Shown here: piece after piece, positions 51,484 through 61,233 of the stretch
Layout: each line of letters opens with the position of its first letter
How positions within the stretch are numbered: position 1 is the first letter of the stretch
Origin: Vicinamibacterales bacterium
GTDB lineage: Bacteria; Acidobacteriota; Vicinamibacteria; Vicinamibacterales; UBA8438
Direction: 5' to 3'
Length of the DNA stretch: 64,000 nucleotides
Assembly (NCBI GenBank): GCA_958296065.1
Contig: CATQHX010000004.1
Coordinates: 1-64,000 of the forward strand
The notes under the pieces: generated by a model
Told to the model about the DNA's origin: nothing
Seen by the model: the letters and a program-made list of their open reading frames with translations, nothing else
The model's database searches: none
Program-made: the position numbers and the translations under genes

Positions 51484-53853
51484 ATGCACGACTCCGTGTG
51501 GACCACAATGAACCGGGCGGTCGATGTGGCTCACGTCCCCAAGAACCGGCGACCGGTGGCCGGCAGCCCGTGCCGCGGACTCCTGGCGATCTGCATCGTC
51601 GCCGCCGGTCTTCCGTTCGCCGCCTACGCCCAGACAGCCTCCGAGACGCAGCGGACCACGGATGGGGCGGTCGATGCCGGCGTCCTGACCGGCCACCCCG
51701 TGGTACGTCCACCGCGCCTGGCGGAGCCGCCGGTGATCGACGGCCGCCTCGACGAACCGCTCTGGCGCGACGCCGCCCACATCACGGAGCTCGTCCAGCG
51801 CCGGCCGTTCGACGGAATCCCGGCGAGCGAGCCGAGCGACATCTATCTCGCCTACGACAGCGCCAACATCTACGTCGGCCTGTACGCGCACTACTCCAAT
51901 CCCGGCATGATCCGCGCGAATCGGCGGGACCGCGACGAGTCCATCGACGACGACCTGTTCCTGATCTACTTCGACCCGTTCCTCGACCAGCAGCGGGCGT
52001 ACGTCTTCACGGTGAACGGCTACGGCGTGCAGGGAGACGCCATCCTGCAGGCGGGCGCGCTCGGGGGCGGCCGCTTCGGGGTGCCGCGCGGCGACGCCTC
52101 CTGGGACGTCCTGTTCGAATCGGCGGCCGAGCTGGTCGACGACGGCTTCGTCGCCGAGCTGGCGATTCCCTTCAAGAGCCTCCGCTATCCGCGCCGGGAG
52201 GACGGCGTTCCGCACCGCTGGGGACTGCAGATCGCGCGCATCATCGGCGGCCGCGACGAGGCCGACGTCTGGTCGCCCACGTCGCGGGACATCGCGGGCT
52301 TCCTACCCCAAATGGGCGTCCTGGAGGGGATGACGGACCTGTCGCGCAGCCACAACCTGGAGCTGCTGCCGACCTTCACGACGATACGCTTCGGTGCACT
52401 CGACCGCGCCACCGGCCGGTTCCGGGACCGGGACCCGTCGCCGGAGGGCGGCCTGAACCTGAAGTACGGGGTGACTTCCAACCTCACCGCGGACGTCACG
52501 TTCAATCCCGACTTCTCGCAGGTCGAGTCGGATCTGCCGCAGATCGAGGTCAACCAGCGCTTCGCGCTCTTCTATCCGGAGCTGCGGCCGTTCTTCCTGG
52601 AGGGTGCGGAGATCTTCGACGTCCGGGCACCGGTCACCGCCGTCCATACCCGGCGGATCGTCGATCCCGCCTATGGGGCCAAGCTGACCGGCAAGGTCGG
52701 GCGCACGAGCATCGGCGTGCTGTACGCCAGCGACGCTGAGCCCGGCAACGTGGACGACCCGGCGGCGCCGGCGTTCGGGTCGTCGGCCGACACGTTCGTC
52801 GGCCGGGCGCGCTACGACCTCTATGCGCAGTCCCATATCGGGACCATCTTCTCCAACCGGGAGCTGCTCGGCGGTCACAGCCGCCTCGCCGGGATGGACT
52901 CGAACTTCCGCCTGGGAGACACCCACTCGGTCGCGTTCCGCGCCATGGGCACCGACCACCAGGACCAGCAGGGCGTGAAGACGAGCGGCTACCTGGTCGA
53001 CGCCGTGTTCAGCAAGCGCGGCCGGAACCTGCGTTATTCGCTGTCTTCCTACGCGCTGTCGCCCGACTTCCGGACCGACGTCGGGTTCGTCCGGCGCACC
53101 GACCAGCGTTACACGTCATTGACCGGGGGCTACCGCTGGTGGCCGGAGAACTGGCTCCGCAACTGGGGGCCGGAGTTCATCTACGGGCGCAACTACGACT
53201 TCGCGGGCGTCCTGCAGGACGAGATCGCCGACGCGGGCATCAACTTCGCGCTGTTCAGGAACATGTTCGCGGCCAGCAACGTCCGGCGCGAGCTGGAGCG
53301 GTTCGGCGGGATCGACTTCGTCAAGACGCGCGCCCGCGTCTTCGGCAGGGTCGATACGAGCCGGCGCGTCGGCGTATCGCTGGAGTACCGGCGGGGCGAG
53401 CAGATCCTCTTCCACACCCGGACCCCCTACCTGGGCCGCGAGCAGGGGATCACGGCGCGCGTCATCCTGCGGCCCGTCCCGCGCCTGCAGTCGGCAATCA
53501 ACGTCACCACGAACCGATTCACCGACCCGCGCCGCGGCAGCGAGGAGGTGTTCGACGTCCGTATCTTCCGCGCGTTGACGACCTGGCAGTTCAGCAACCG
53601 GCTGCTCTTCCGCAACATCGGCGAGTACAACACGCTGGACGGGACGCTGGACCTGAACTTCCTGCTCACCTACCGCGTCAACGCCGGCACGGTCCTCTAC
53701 GCCGGGTACGACGACCACTACCAGCGGGCCGACCTGATCGAGGGTGACCTGACGGGCTGGCACGACGTCGGCGGCCGTGGCCTGCGCGTGCTCGGGCCCC
53801 AGCGCACGAACCGCGCGGTGTTCGTGAAGTTCCAGTACCTGTTCCGGTACTGA
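51484..53853 (+). CDS. DUF5916 / carbohydrate-binding family 9-like outer-membrane protein
   Basis: The 789-residue exported protein has a leader ending FAAYAQTASE. An N-terminal CBM9-like domain follows (EPPVIDGRLDEPLWRDAAHI, DIYLAYDSANIYVGLYAHY, FDPFLDQQRAYVFTVNGYGVQGDAIL, AELAIPFKSLRYP). Then comes the DUF5916 beta-barrel-like part with NPDFSQVESDLPQIEVNQRFALFYPELRPFFLEGAEIF and a C-terminal aromatic FVKFQYLFRY, a typical outer-membrane insertion signal. ATG 51508 is an alternative start. Often found beside TonB-dependent receptors, as here. Role in glycan or peptide handling is inferred only. Confidence 0.88.
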   Translation: MHDSVWTTMNRAVDVAHVPKNRRPVAGSPCRGLLAICIVAAGLPFAAYAQTASETQRTTDGAVDAGVLTGHPVVRPPRLAEPPVIDGRLDEPLWRDAAHITELVQRRPFDGIPASEPSDIYLAYDSANIYVGLYAHYSNPGMIRANRRDRDESIDDDLFLIYFDPFLDQQRAYVFTVNGYGVQGDAILQAGALGGGRFGVPRGDASWDVLFESAAELVDDGFVAELAIPFKSLRYPRREDGVPHRWGLQIARIIGGRDEADVWSPTSRDIAGFLPQMGVLEGMTDLSRSHNLELLPTFTTIRFGALDRATGRFRDRDPSPEGGLNLKYGVTSNLTADVTFNPDFSQVESDLPQIEVNQRFALFYPELRPFFLEGAEIFDVRAPVTAVHTRRIVDPAYGAKLTGKVGRTSIGVLYASDAEPGNVDDPAAPAFGSSADTFVGRARYDLYAQSHIGTIFSNRELLGGHSRLAGMDSNFRLGDTHSVAFRAMGTDHQDQQGVKTSGYLVDAVFSKRGRNLRYSLSSYALSPDFRTDVGFVRRTDQRYTSLTGGYRWWPENWLRNWGPEFIYGRNYDFAGVLQDEIADAGINFALFRNMFAASNVRRELERFGGIDFVKTRARVFGRVDTSRRVGVSLEYRRGEQILFHTRTPYLGREQGITARVILRPVPRLQSAINVTTNRFTDPRRGSEEVFDVRIFRALTTWQFSNRLLFRNIGEYNTLDGTLDLNFLLTYRVNAGTVLYAGYDDHYQRADLIEGDLTGWHDVGGRGLRVLGPQRTNRAVFVKFQYLFRY

Positions 53854-54021
53854 GGCGACGCCCGAACGTCTTGCTCCGCTCGCGCGGCACCCTGCATGCG
53901 GCCCGAGAATGGAGTTGGGGTCGGCTTCCCCGTCAAGTCGTGTCTGGACGAGTCGGCTGTACAATCGCGTCGGCAATATGCCGTGCACGAACACAAACAG
54001 GGAAATAGGGTTGGGCGAACT

Positions 54022-57000
54022 ATGCTCCAGAGAATCGATCGGCCAGACACTGCTCAAGTTGCCGGCGGGACAGCGATCGCGTTCGCAGCCGGAATCATGT
54101 TCGCCGCAGCCGCTCCAGCGGCCGCACAGCCGCTCACGTCAAGAGTGGAGGGGACGGTCCAGGACGAGACCGGAGCCGTCGTCCCAGGCGCGTCGGTGAC
54201 GATGACGCAGGTCGACACGGGCGTTGCGCGGGAGACCACCACGGATGACCGCGGCCTCTACCTGTTTCCCCGGATTCCGGCCGGAGCCTATCGGGTGGAG
54301 GCGGGCGCTGCAGGTTTCACGACGACCGTGGTCGAGAGCGTCCGAGTCGCGCTGAACGCACCCACGTCCATCGATATCGTCATCGCGGTGGGGGCGGTGG
54401 CCGAGACGGTCGTCGTTGCGGCGGCCGGGCCGCAGTCGCTGCTGAACACGGCCAACGCGGAGCTCAACACCAACCTGATGCGCGAGCAGGTCCGGGACCT
54501 GCCCCTGAACGGCCGCAACGTCACGCAGCTCGCGCTCACCCAGGCGGGGGTGACGGGCCCGGCCGGCGCGCGCACCGCGTCCATCAACGGCACGCGAGGC
54601 ACCTTCAACAACTTCACGCTCGACGGGGTCAACAATCAGGACACGTTCATTCGGACCGACGCCCTGTTCGGGGAGATACCGGTCAAGGAGAGCTTCATCG
54701 AGGAGATCAGCATCACGACCGGCAACGCGGACGTCGACGACGGACTCGGAGCGTCGCAGACCCAGTTCGTCACGCGTTCCGGGGGCAATTCATTCGACAC
54801 CGAGGTGTTTGCTTATCACCGGAACGAGGCGTTCAACGCCACCAACTTCTTCAACAAGGCCGCCGGCATCGAGAAGGAGCGGGTGCGGGTCCACGAGTTC
54901 GGCTTCAATGTGGGCGGCCCCATCGCCAGGGACAAGGCGTTCTTCTTCTTCAACTACGAGGAACAACGAGAGCCCGGTTCGTCGTCGGTCGTGCGCAACG
55001 TCCTGACGGATTCCGCGCGCCGGGGCGATTTCAGCTACGTCAGGCAGGACGACGGCCAGGTGGCCACGGTGAACCTGTTCAACATGACCGGAATCACCCC
55101 CGATCCGGCCATCCGGTCACTGGTCGAGTCGACGCTGGCGGCCAACGACTCGAGCGTGGGCGACGGACGGAACACGGCCGGGCACCGGTTCAACAGCCCC
55201 GCCGACACCGACTCCCGATGGTTGGTGTTCCGGGGAGACTACGTGCTGAACCCGAGACATTCGGTGACGGGATCGTTTCATCATTTCCGCCTGGACACGC
55301 CGAACTCCGTGTTCAACGACATCGACGCCGTCTTCCCGGGGCGGCCGGGCGCAGGCCAGGGCTCGAGGCGCAATCTCGCGTCGTTCGGTTATACGAGCTC
55401 GCTCGGCAACAGCGCCCTGCACGAAGTGCGATTCGGTTTCCAGGGCTACCGGGCCTGGTTCGTCAACAACGAGACCTTTCCCGACGGCTATCGTCTGAAC
55501 CTGTCGGGGTTCGCGAATCCCGTCCGGAACTTCATGGACCAGGGGCGCGAGACCCGCAACCTGGAGCTAAGCGACAGCCTGACCTGGGTCACCGGCGCGC
55601 ACACCTTCAAGGTGGGCGGGGGCGCGCGGTGGACGCAAGTCGACGCGTACAACGACGCCGGACTGCTGCCGACCTACTCGCTCGGCTTCGGCCCCGGAGC
55701 CCCGGATCCGCTCGTGCCGGGGTTGTTCCCCGGCGGGATCTCCTCCGACGAGTTGGAAACGGCCTCCGGTCTGCTGGGAACGCTCGGCGGGTTCGTCGAC
55801 GAAGCGTACCGGACCTTCAACGTTCTCTCGAGGACGTCCGGGTTCGTGGACGATGCGACGGAGAGACGCATTCTCAGCCAGAACTTCGTGCACTTCTACG
55901 CGGGCGACACTTGGCGAATCACCGCGGATACCAGCCTGACCTACGGCCTGCGGTGGGAGCTGCACACGGTTCCCGACGAGACGCAGGGCCTGGCCCTGCT
56001 GCCGGTGGGCGGTGCCGAGGCGGTGCTCGACCCGAACGCGGTCGTCGACTTCGCCGGCTCGGCCGCCGGCCGGCCCTTCTTCAACAGCGACAGGAACAAC
56101 TTCGCGCCGAATATAGGCGTGGCCCGGCAACTGACCGACAAGCTGGTGCTCCGCGCCGGCTACTCGCTGAATTACGTGCTCGACAACAACCTGACGACGG
56201 TGTCCAACGCGGTAGGCAACAACGAGGGCCTGAGCCAGACCGTCGTGCTGCCGGGAGTCGGCGGCACGGTCAGCGGCGGGGGGCTGGTTCCCGTCGAGGC
56301 GCCCGGGTTCAAGATTCCCCGGACTGCCCGCGATGGGATCCTGGCCGATTCCACGGCCGCACTGTTCACGTTCGATCCCGACCTGCGGACGCCGTCCGTG
56401 CAGCAATGGAACGTCGGGCTGCAGTATCAGCTCCTGCCGGACACCGCGGTCGAGGTGCGCTACGTGGGCAATCGCGGCAACGACCTGCTCCGCGGCGTCG
56501 ATAGGAACCAGCTCCTGCTGCCGGACGCGTTCGTGGAGGACTTCCGGCGGGCGCAGCGGAACCTCGCCGCCAACGGCGTCCCCTGGCTCGGCGAGCCGCT
56601 GCAGATCTTCCCTCTGCTCGGCCTGGGCGGCTTCCTGCAGTCGGGAGGCGTTCAGAACTGGATTCGAAACGGCGAGATCGGACAGTACATCGGCGGCTTT
56701 CTGGCTCCCAACCGCATCTTTTTCTTCAACGGAGAAGGCGGGGAGAGATTCGGTGCAACGCTGCCGATCGGCTACTTCTATACCAATCCCAACACCTTCG
56801 TAGGCGATGTCGTCGGCAACCATGCCTTTTCCGAGTACGACGCGCTCCAGTTGGAGGTTCGCAGGGCCTGGCGCGCGGGACTCACGGCCCAGTTCAACTA
56901 CACCTGGGGTCAGGTGACGACGGACTTCGCCGGCACCGGCACGAATTTCCGCGGGCACTTCGACAACGCGCAGCCCGAGCTGGAGGTGATGCGCCCCTGG

Positions 57001-57562
57001 TACGACATCACGCACACCCTGAACGCCCTCTGGGTGTGGGAGATCCCCGTCGGCGAAGGGCGGCGCTGGATGGACCGCCGCGGCGCGTTGAGCGCGGTCG
57101 CCGGCGGATGGGACCTGAGCGGGTTCGTCAGGATCCACTCCGGCGAGCCGATCAATATCGTCTCCGGACGAGGCACCATCAACCGCGGCGGCAGCAGGGC
57201 GATGACCAACACGGTGCATCTGACGGGCATCGACGTCGCCGAGCTGCAGCGCCGGACCGGCGTCTACCGCCTCGAGGACGGCCGGGTCAGCCTGTTCGAT
57301 CCCGGCCTGCTGGCCGAGGGGGGCGGGCTCGATCCCGATCTCTTTCGGAATCCGGGAATGCTCGAGGCGGGGACGCTGCCGATGTCCCCCATCAGCGGGC
57401 CGTGGTACGCGACGCTGGACCAACTTCAACGTCGGCAGTGTTTCCGGTGTCGGCGGATTGGGCGTCAACAACCGCCACGATCCCAACAGCACGGAGTTCG
57501 GCTTGATCAGCGACGCGTTCTCGGCCCGTGAGATCCAGATCGGCATGAAGCTGACGTTCTAG
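54022..57562 (+). CDS. TonB-dependent receptor (Oar-like), frameshifted near the C-terminus
   Basis: The large outer-membrane receptor starts MLQRIDRPDTAQVAGG. Leader to about residue 36, carboxypeptidase-regulatory-like domain (SRVEGTVQDETGAVVPGASV, to about 120), plug (LNGRNVTQLALTQAGV, SINGTRGTFNNFTLDGVNNQD, VTRSGGNSFDTEVFAYHRNE) and the long barrel (FFFFNYEEQREPG, LTYGLRWELH, NFAPNIGVARQLTDKLVLRAGY). At about 57415 one base appears lost: the annotated frame ends at 57531 in nonsense. The true end (NFNVGSVSGVGGLGVNNRHD to IGMKLTF, TAG 57560-57562) is in another frame, with a normal C-terminal Phe. Substrate unknown. Confidence 0.92.
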
Positions 57563-57821
57563 TGAGCCGGCGGTCGATGCGCGGAAGGGCGTAGCCCTCC
57601 GGTCCCGTCGTTGTCGCCGGGCGGTCGCAGAGGGCGCGCTTGCGTCCGACGACGAGGACGGGCTGATCCCTTCGTTGGACAACCCGCTCACTCCTCGTAC
57701 CAGGATGCCGCGGGGGATCTGCTCGTTGAGTCTTGGCACGTGCCTTGCTTGATAGAGAGGTAGCGCGTGCAAGCGAATCCGCCCGGTGAGACGCGCCCGG
57801 GCTCAACGAAAGGACCTCACG

Positions 57822-58394
57822 ATGTACGCCCAGTTCAATACGCGCCGAATCGCCCTGTCACTGATGGCACTCGCGGTGACGTTGCTGTCGGCGTCACCGG
57901 CATTGGCCGACGACGGGACGAAGCACGACCTGTTCCAGCGAATTCAGGAGCAGGTGCTGCGGTACTCGTTCTTTACGGTATTCGACAACATCGACGTCGA
58001 GATCGCCGAGGAAGGTCACGTCGTGCTCACGGGCCACGTCACTGGCAGTCACAAGGCGAGCGACATCGAGAAGCGCGTCGTGGCCCTCGACGGGGTGACG
58101 GCGGTGACCAACGAGATCGCCGTGCTGCCGGCGTCGGGATTCGACGACCGGTTGCGGTACGCCATCGCCCGCGCCATCTACGGGAATCCCACCTTCTGGC
58201 ACTACGCCGCCAGCACGGACCCGTCGATCCACATCGTGGTGCAGCGTGGACACGTGACGCTCACCGGCGTCGTCGACAGCGAGACCGACCGGCAACTGGC
58301 TCGGGCTCTCGCGGCGCAGTTCAACGCCTTCTCGGTCACCAACAGGCTCCGGCTGCCGCACGAAGTGACGATGGAGCTCGAAGCGCTCGGATAG
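57822..58394 (+). CDS. Periplasmic protein with two BON domains
   Basis: The 190-residue protein begins MYAQFNTRRIALSLMALAV with a signal peptide ending SPALADDG, after an AAGGA ribosome-binding site. Two BON domains follow: FDNIDVEIAEEGHVVLTGHVTGSHKASDIEKRVVALDGVTAVTNEI and PSIHIVVQRGHVTLTGVVDSETDRQLARALAAQFNAFSVTNRL. BON proteins are thought to bind membranes or act in osmotic stress (OsmY-like). The 259 bp upstream (57563-57821) hold no other gene that I can see. Confidence 0.88.
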   Translation: MYAQFNTRRIALSLMALAVTLLSASPALADDGTKHDLFQRIQEQVLRYSFFTVFDNIDVEIAEEGHVVLTGHVTGSHKASDIEKRVVALDGVTAVTNEIAVLPASGFDDRLRYAIARAIYGNPTFWHYAASTDPSIHIVVQRGHVTLTGVVDSETDRQLARALAAQFNAFSVTNRLRLPHEVTMELEALG

Positions 58395-58502
58395 GCGATT
58401 GTCCCTGTGTCGCTACGTCGGCAAAGCGGTCCGTGGCGGCCGGCTCCACCTCGCGGGAGTCGGCCGCGCGGCCGGGCCGGCGCGCTTCCCCCGGCGCCGG
58501 CG

Positions 58503-58682
58503 TCAGCAAACGGATTCGGCGACGCTCCGTTGCGTCACCCGCCAGTCCGGATGCTGCTCGCGAAAGATGTCGGAGCCCATCGCCTGCTCGATGGATTCCG
58601 AAGACGGGTTCCCAGGCAGCCATAGCCGGACGACCGCATCGAGCCTGGAGTCGTCATGGGGTTCGATTTCCACCGGCGTCAC
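58503..58682 (-). CDS. Possible 59-residue small protein coupled to the quinoprotein
   Basis: GTG 58682 overlaps the quinoprotein TGA (GTGA) and opens TPVEIEPHDDSRLDAVVRLW, then LPGNPSSESIEQAMGSDIFR and a short tail with a terminal Cys. No family is recognised and there is no signal peptide. The overlap is the only positive evidence; chance frames of this size are common in GC-rich DNA. Confidence 0.3.
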   Translation of the reverse strand: MTPVEIEPHDDSRLDAVVRLWLPGNPSSESIEQAMGSDIFREQHPDWRVTQRSVAESVC

Positions 58683-60475
58683 GGCAGGGCGAAGACGAAC
58701 AGGTTGTTCCCGTTGCTCGGGCGCAGCTCGGGCGTCAACTGCAGGAAGCTGGCGGTGGTCGCAGCGGGGCCCGTGCCCACCGCGATGTACTGGCGGCCAT
58801 CGACCGCGTAGCTGATCGGAAAGCCGGAGACGGGGGAGCCGAGGTTGATCTCCCAGAGCACCTCGCCGGTCTCCTGGTCGAAGGCGCGGAAGCGGCCGTT
58901 CGCGTCGCCGCCGAAGACGAGGCCGCCGCCGGTGGCGACGAGCGACAGGGTCGCGGCGCGCTGCTGGTGCAACCATTTCGTTTCGCCGGTCTCCGCGGAG
59001 ATGGCATAGACCGTGCCGAGTTGCTCGGTGCCGGGCGCAAGCTCGTGGCGGACGGCCAGCGCGTAGATGCGGTGCGAGGCGTCGGGCGAGGTGGTCGCCA
59101 GGAGGCGCTGGCACATGTTGCGCAGCGGCATGTACATGGTGTTGGTGAGCGGGCTGTAGGCGCCCGCTTCCCAGTCCTTGCCGCCGTGCATGTTGGGGCA
59201 GGCCAGGACCTGCTGTCCCTCGGCGGTGAAGATAACCTCGGCGTTCTCGGTCACCGCGCCGGTCGCGCCGTCGATGTGGCTGATCACGTTCTGCGCGATG
59301 GTGGGGGTGGCCCAGAGGAACTCGCCGGTCTCGCGGTCGAGGGTGTAGACCAGGCCGGTCTTGCCCGGGATGCCGGTCATCACCTTGCGGATCTCGCCCG
59401 GCCGGATGCGCGGGTTGATCCAGCTCACCGCGTCCGGGTTGGGCGCGACCGCGGTGTCGAGCAGGATGCGCTCGAAGGGGTGGTCGAGGTCCCAGTGGTC
59501 GTTCATGTGCTGGTAGTACCAACGGATCTCGCCGGTGTCGACGTCGAGGGCCAGCGTCGAGTTGTGGTAAAGGTGCGTGTTCTCGACGCCGCCGAGCATG
59601 AACTTGGGGGCGGGCGACGTGACTGACGTGCCCTGGTAGATGAGGCGCAGCTCGGGGTCGTAGCTGGCCGGCATCCAGGTGCCGACGTGGACGCGCTGCT
59701 CGTAGGGCACGCCGCCCCAGGTCTCGTCGCCCGGCTCGCCGGGGGCCGGCACGGTCCGGCGCCGCCACAGCTCCTGGCCGGTGAGGGCGTCGTGAGCCAC
59801 GATGACGCATGATTCGGGTCCCCCGGCGGGCCGGCAGCTCCGTCCGGAGATCGCCTTGCCGTCGGCGATGATCGGCCCCGAGCTGTGTCCGGCCGGGGTT
59901 TCCCGGTAGTCGAAGATCCGCGTTTCCCAGGCGAGCTCGCCGGTCGCAGCGTCGAGGCCGAACACGTAGCTGTCGTCGCTGGTGTTGATGATGAAGCGGT
60001 CGTAGATGGCGATGTTGCGGTTGTTGCGCGAGTTGCCGCCGACGTGCTGGTACACGTCCTCGGGCAGGTCGCGCCGGTGCGCCCATAGCAGGTCGCCGGT
60101 CGCCGCGTCGATCGCCTCGATGACGTCGCTCGCCTGGGGCATGTAGAGGACGCCGCCGTAGGCCAGCGGCGTGCCTTCCTGGCGTCCCGGCGCGAGCGCG
60201 CGCGTCCAGACCATGCGCAGATCGCCGACGTTGTCCCGGTCGATCCGGTCCAGCGGGCTGTAGGCCCAGCCGTCCAGCGTTCGGCGCCAGGTCAACCAGT
60301 CGCCGGGGGCCGGATCCTGGAGCATCGCGTCCGTCACCGGAACGAAACCGTCCCCGGCCTCGGTCTGTGCGGCGGCGGGCGCCGGGGCCAGGGACACGGC
60401 GGCGAGGGCCAGGAGCATCGTCAGGACGAGCGGCCGGCGGGCGACCATCGAGCGGGTCGGTGTGGCGATGGGCAT
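58679..60475 (-). CDS. PQQ-dependent alcohol dehydrogenase-type quinoprotein
   Basis: This exported quinoprotein has 598 residues and a leader ending APAAAQTEAG. Propeller signatures: WLTWRRTLDGWAYSPLDRIDRDNVGDLRMVWTR, EAIDAATGDLLWAHRRDLPED, VFGLDAATGELAWETRI, ALDVDTGEIRWYYQHMNDHWDLDHPFE, YTLDRETGEFLWATPTI, GGLVFGGDANGRFRAFDQETGEVLWEINLGSPVSGFPISYAVDGRQYIAVGTG. A CRPAGGPESC pair could form a disulfide. It oxidises an alcohol or aldehyde in the periplasm. A GTG at 60493 is a possible longer start. Divergence from the gene at 25001 is large. Confidence 0.92.
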   Translation of the reverse strand: MPIATPTRSMVARRPLVLTMLLALAAVSLAPAPAAAQTEAGDGFVPVTDAMLQDPAPGDWLTWRRTLDGWAYSPLDRIDRDNVGDLRMVWTRALAPGRQEGTPLAYGGVLYMPQASDVIEAIDAATGDLLWAHRRDLPEDVYQHVGGNSRNNRNIAIYDRFIINTSDDSYVFGLDAATGELAWETRIFDYRETPAGHSSGPIIADGKAISGRSCRPAGGPESCVIVAHDALTGQELWRRRTVPAPGEPGDETWGGVPYEQRVHVGTWMPASYDPELRLIYQGTSVTSPAPKFMLGGVENTHLYHNSTLALDVDTGEIRWYYQHMNDHWDLDHPFERILLDTAVAPNPDAVSWINPRIRPGEIRKVMTGIPGKTGLVYTLDRETGEFLWATPTIAQNVISHIDGATGAVTENAEVIFTAEGQQVLACPNMHGGKDWEAGAYSPLTNTMYMPLRNMCQRLLATTSPDASHRIYALAVRHELAPGTEQLGTVYAISAETGETKWLHQQRAATLSLVATGGGLVFGGDANGRFRAFDQETGEVLWEINLGSPVSGFPISYAVDGRQYIAVGTGPAATTASFLQLTPELRPSNGNNLFVFALP

Positions 60476-60524
60476 GGTGAGCAACCGTAGCACGATCCCG
60501 GCGCCGCACGCCGACCGACGATCC

Positions 60525-61040
60525 TCAGAAGCCGGGCGGCGCTTCGTCGGCCGACGGTCCGTAGATCGACGGTACGGCGATGTCGTTGAGCCGCAGATAT
60601 ACGCCGAGCTGCGCCCGGTGGTGGATCAGGTGGTTCATGACGAAGCTGCGCAGCACGGCCACCTTCGGCAGCGTCATCAGCGTCTGGCCGTTGCTCAGCA
60701 GCGTCCAGGGCTTCAGCAGCTCGGCATCGCTGGCGCCGGCAATCGCGGCGCGAGCCTCCGCTGCATGCCGGTCGAACGTCGCGACGAGCTCCGCCGTGTC
60801 GGCGGGCGGCGGGGGCGGGTCCATCTGCTTGCCCCCGGGCGCCATGTCCAGCTCGTCCTGGTTGATGGTCAGCGGCGCCCACGAGGGGAGGTTGGCGAGG
60901 TGGCCGGCGAGCCAGACCATGGTGCCCGACTTGGGGTGCGGCTGCCAGTCGAACCTGTCGGCGGGCACGCGCTCGAGCGTCCTGCGGGCGCCCGCGATTT
61001 CCTGATCGAATTCCGGCAGCAGACTGTCGCTGATGGCCAT
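60525..61040 (-). CDS. DinB-family four-helix protein
   Basis: A 171-residue DinB/DUF664-type protein starting MAISDSLLPEFDQEIAGARRTLER. Metal-binding His positions are visible in WLAGHLANLPSW (near residue 47) and NHLIHHRAQLGVYLR (near 138-142). Family members are thiol-dependent S-transferases or unknown metalloenzymes. It lies 50 bp upstream of the quinoprotein gene on the same strand. Confidence 0.88.
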   Translation of the reverse strand: MAISDSLLPEFDQEIAGARRTLERVPADRFDWQPHPKSGTMVWLAGHLANLPSWAPLTINQDELDMAPGGKQMDPPPPPADTAELVATFDRHAAEARAAIAGASDAELLKPWTLLSNGQTLMTLPKVAVLRSFVMNHLIHHRAQLGVYLRLNDIAVPSIYGPSADEAPPGF

Positions 61041-61233
61041 GTGGCGGATTGTAGTCGTTCTCGTTCCCGATCTGCTTGAGGTCGGCCGGATTCCGCCATG
61101 GCGCACGGGCCGCGCGGCCGGGATCGCTGCGGGATTACCGACGCGGCGCCGACATTTTCGCGGCGCGGTACGATCCCGTTGCACACCGGACACACGCGCT
61201 TCGTACACTGCGATCCATGGAGGTCTACCTGAG

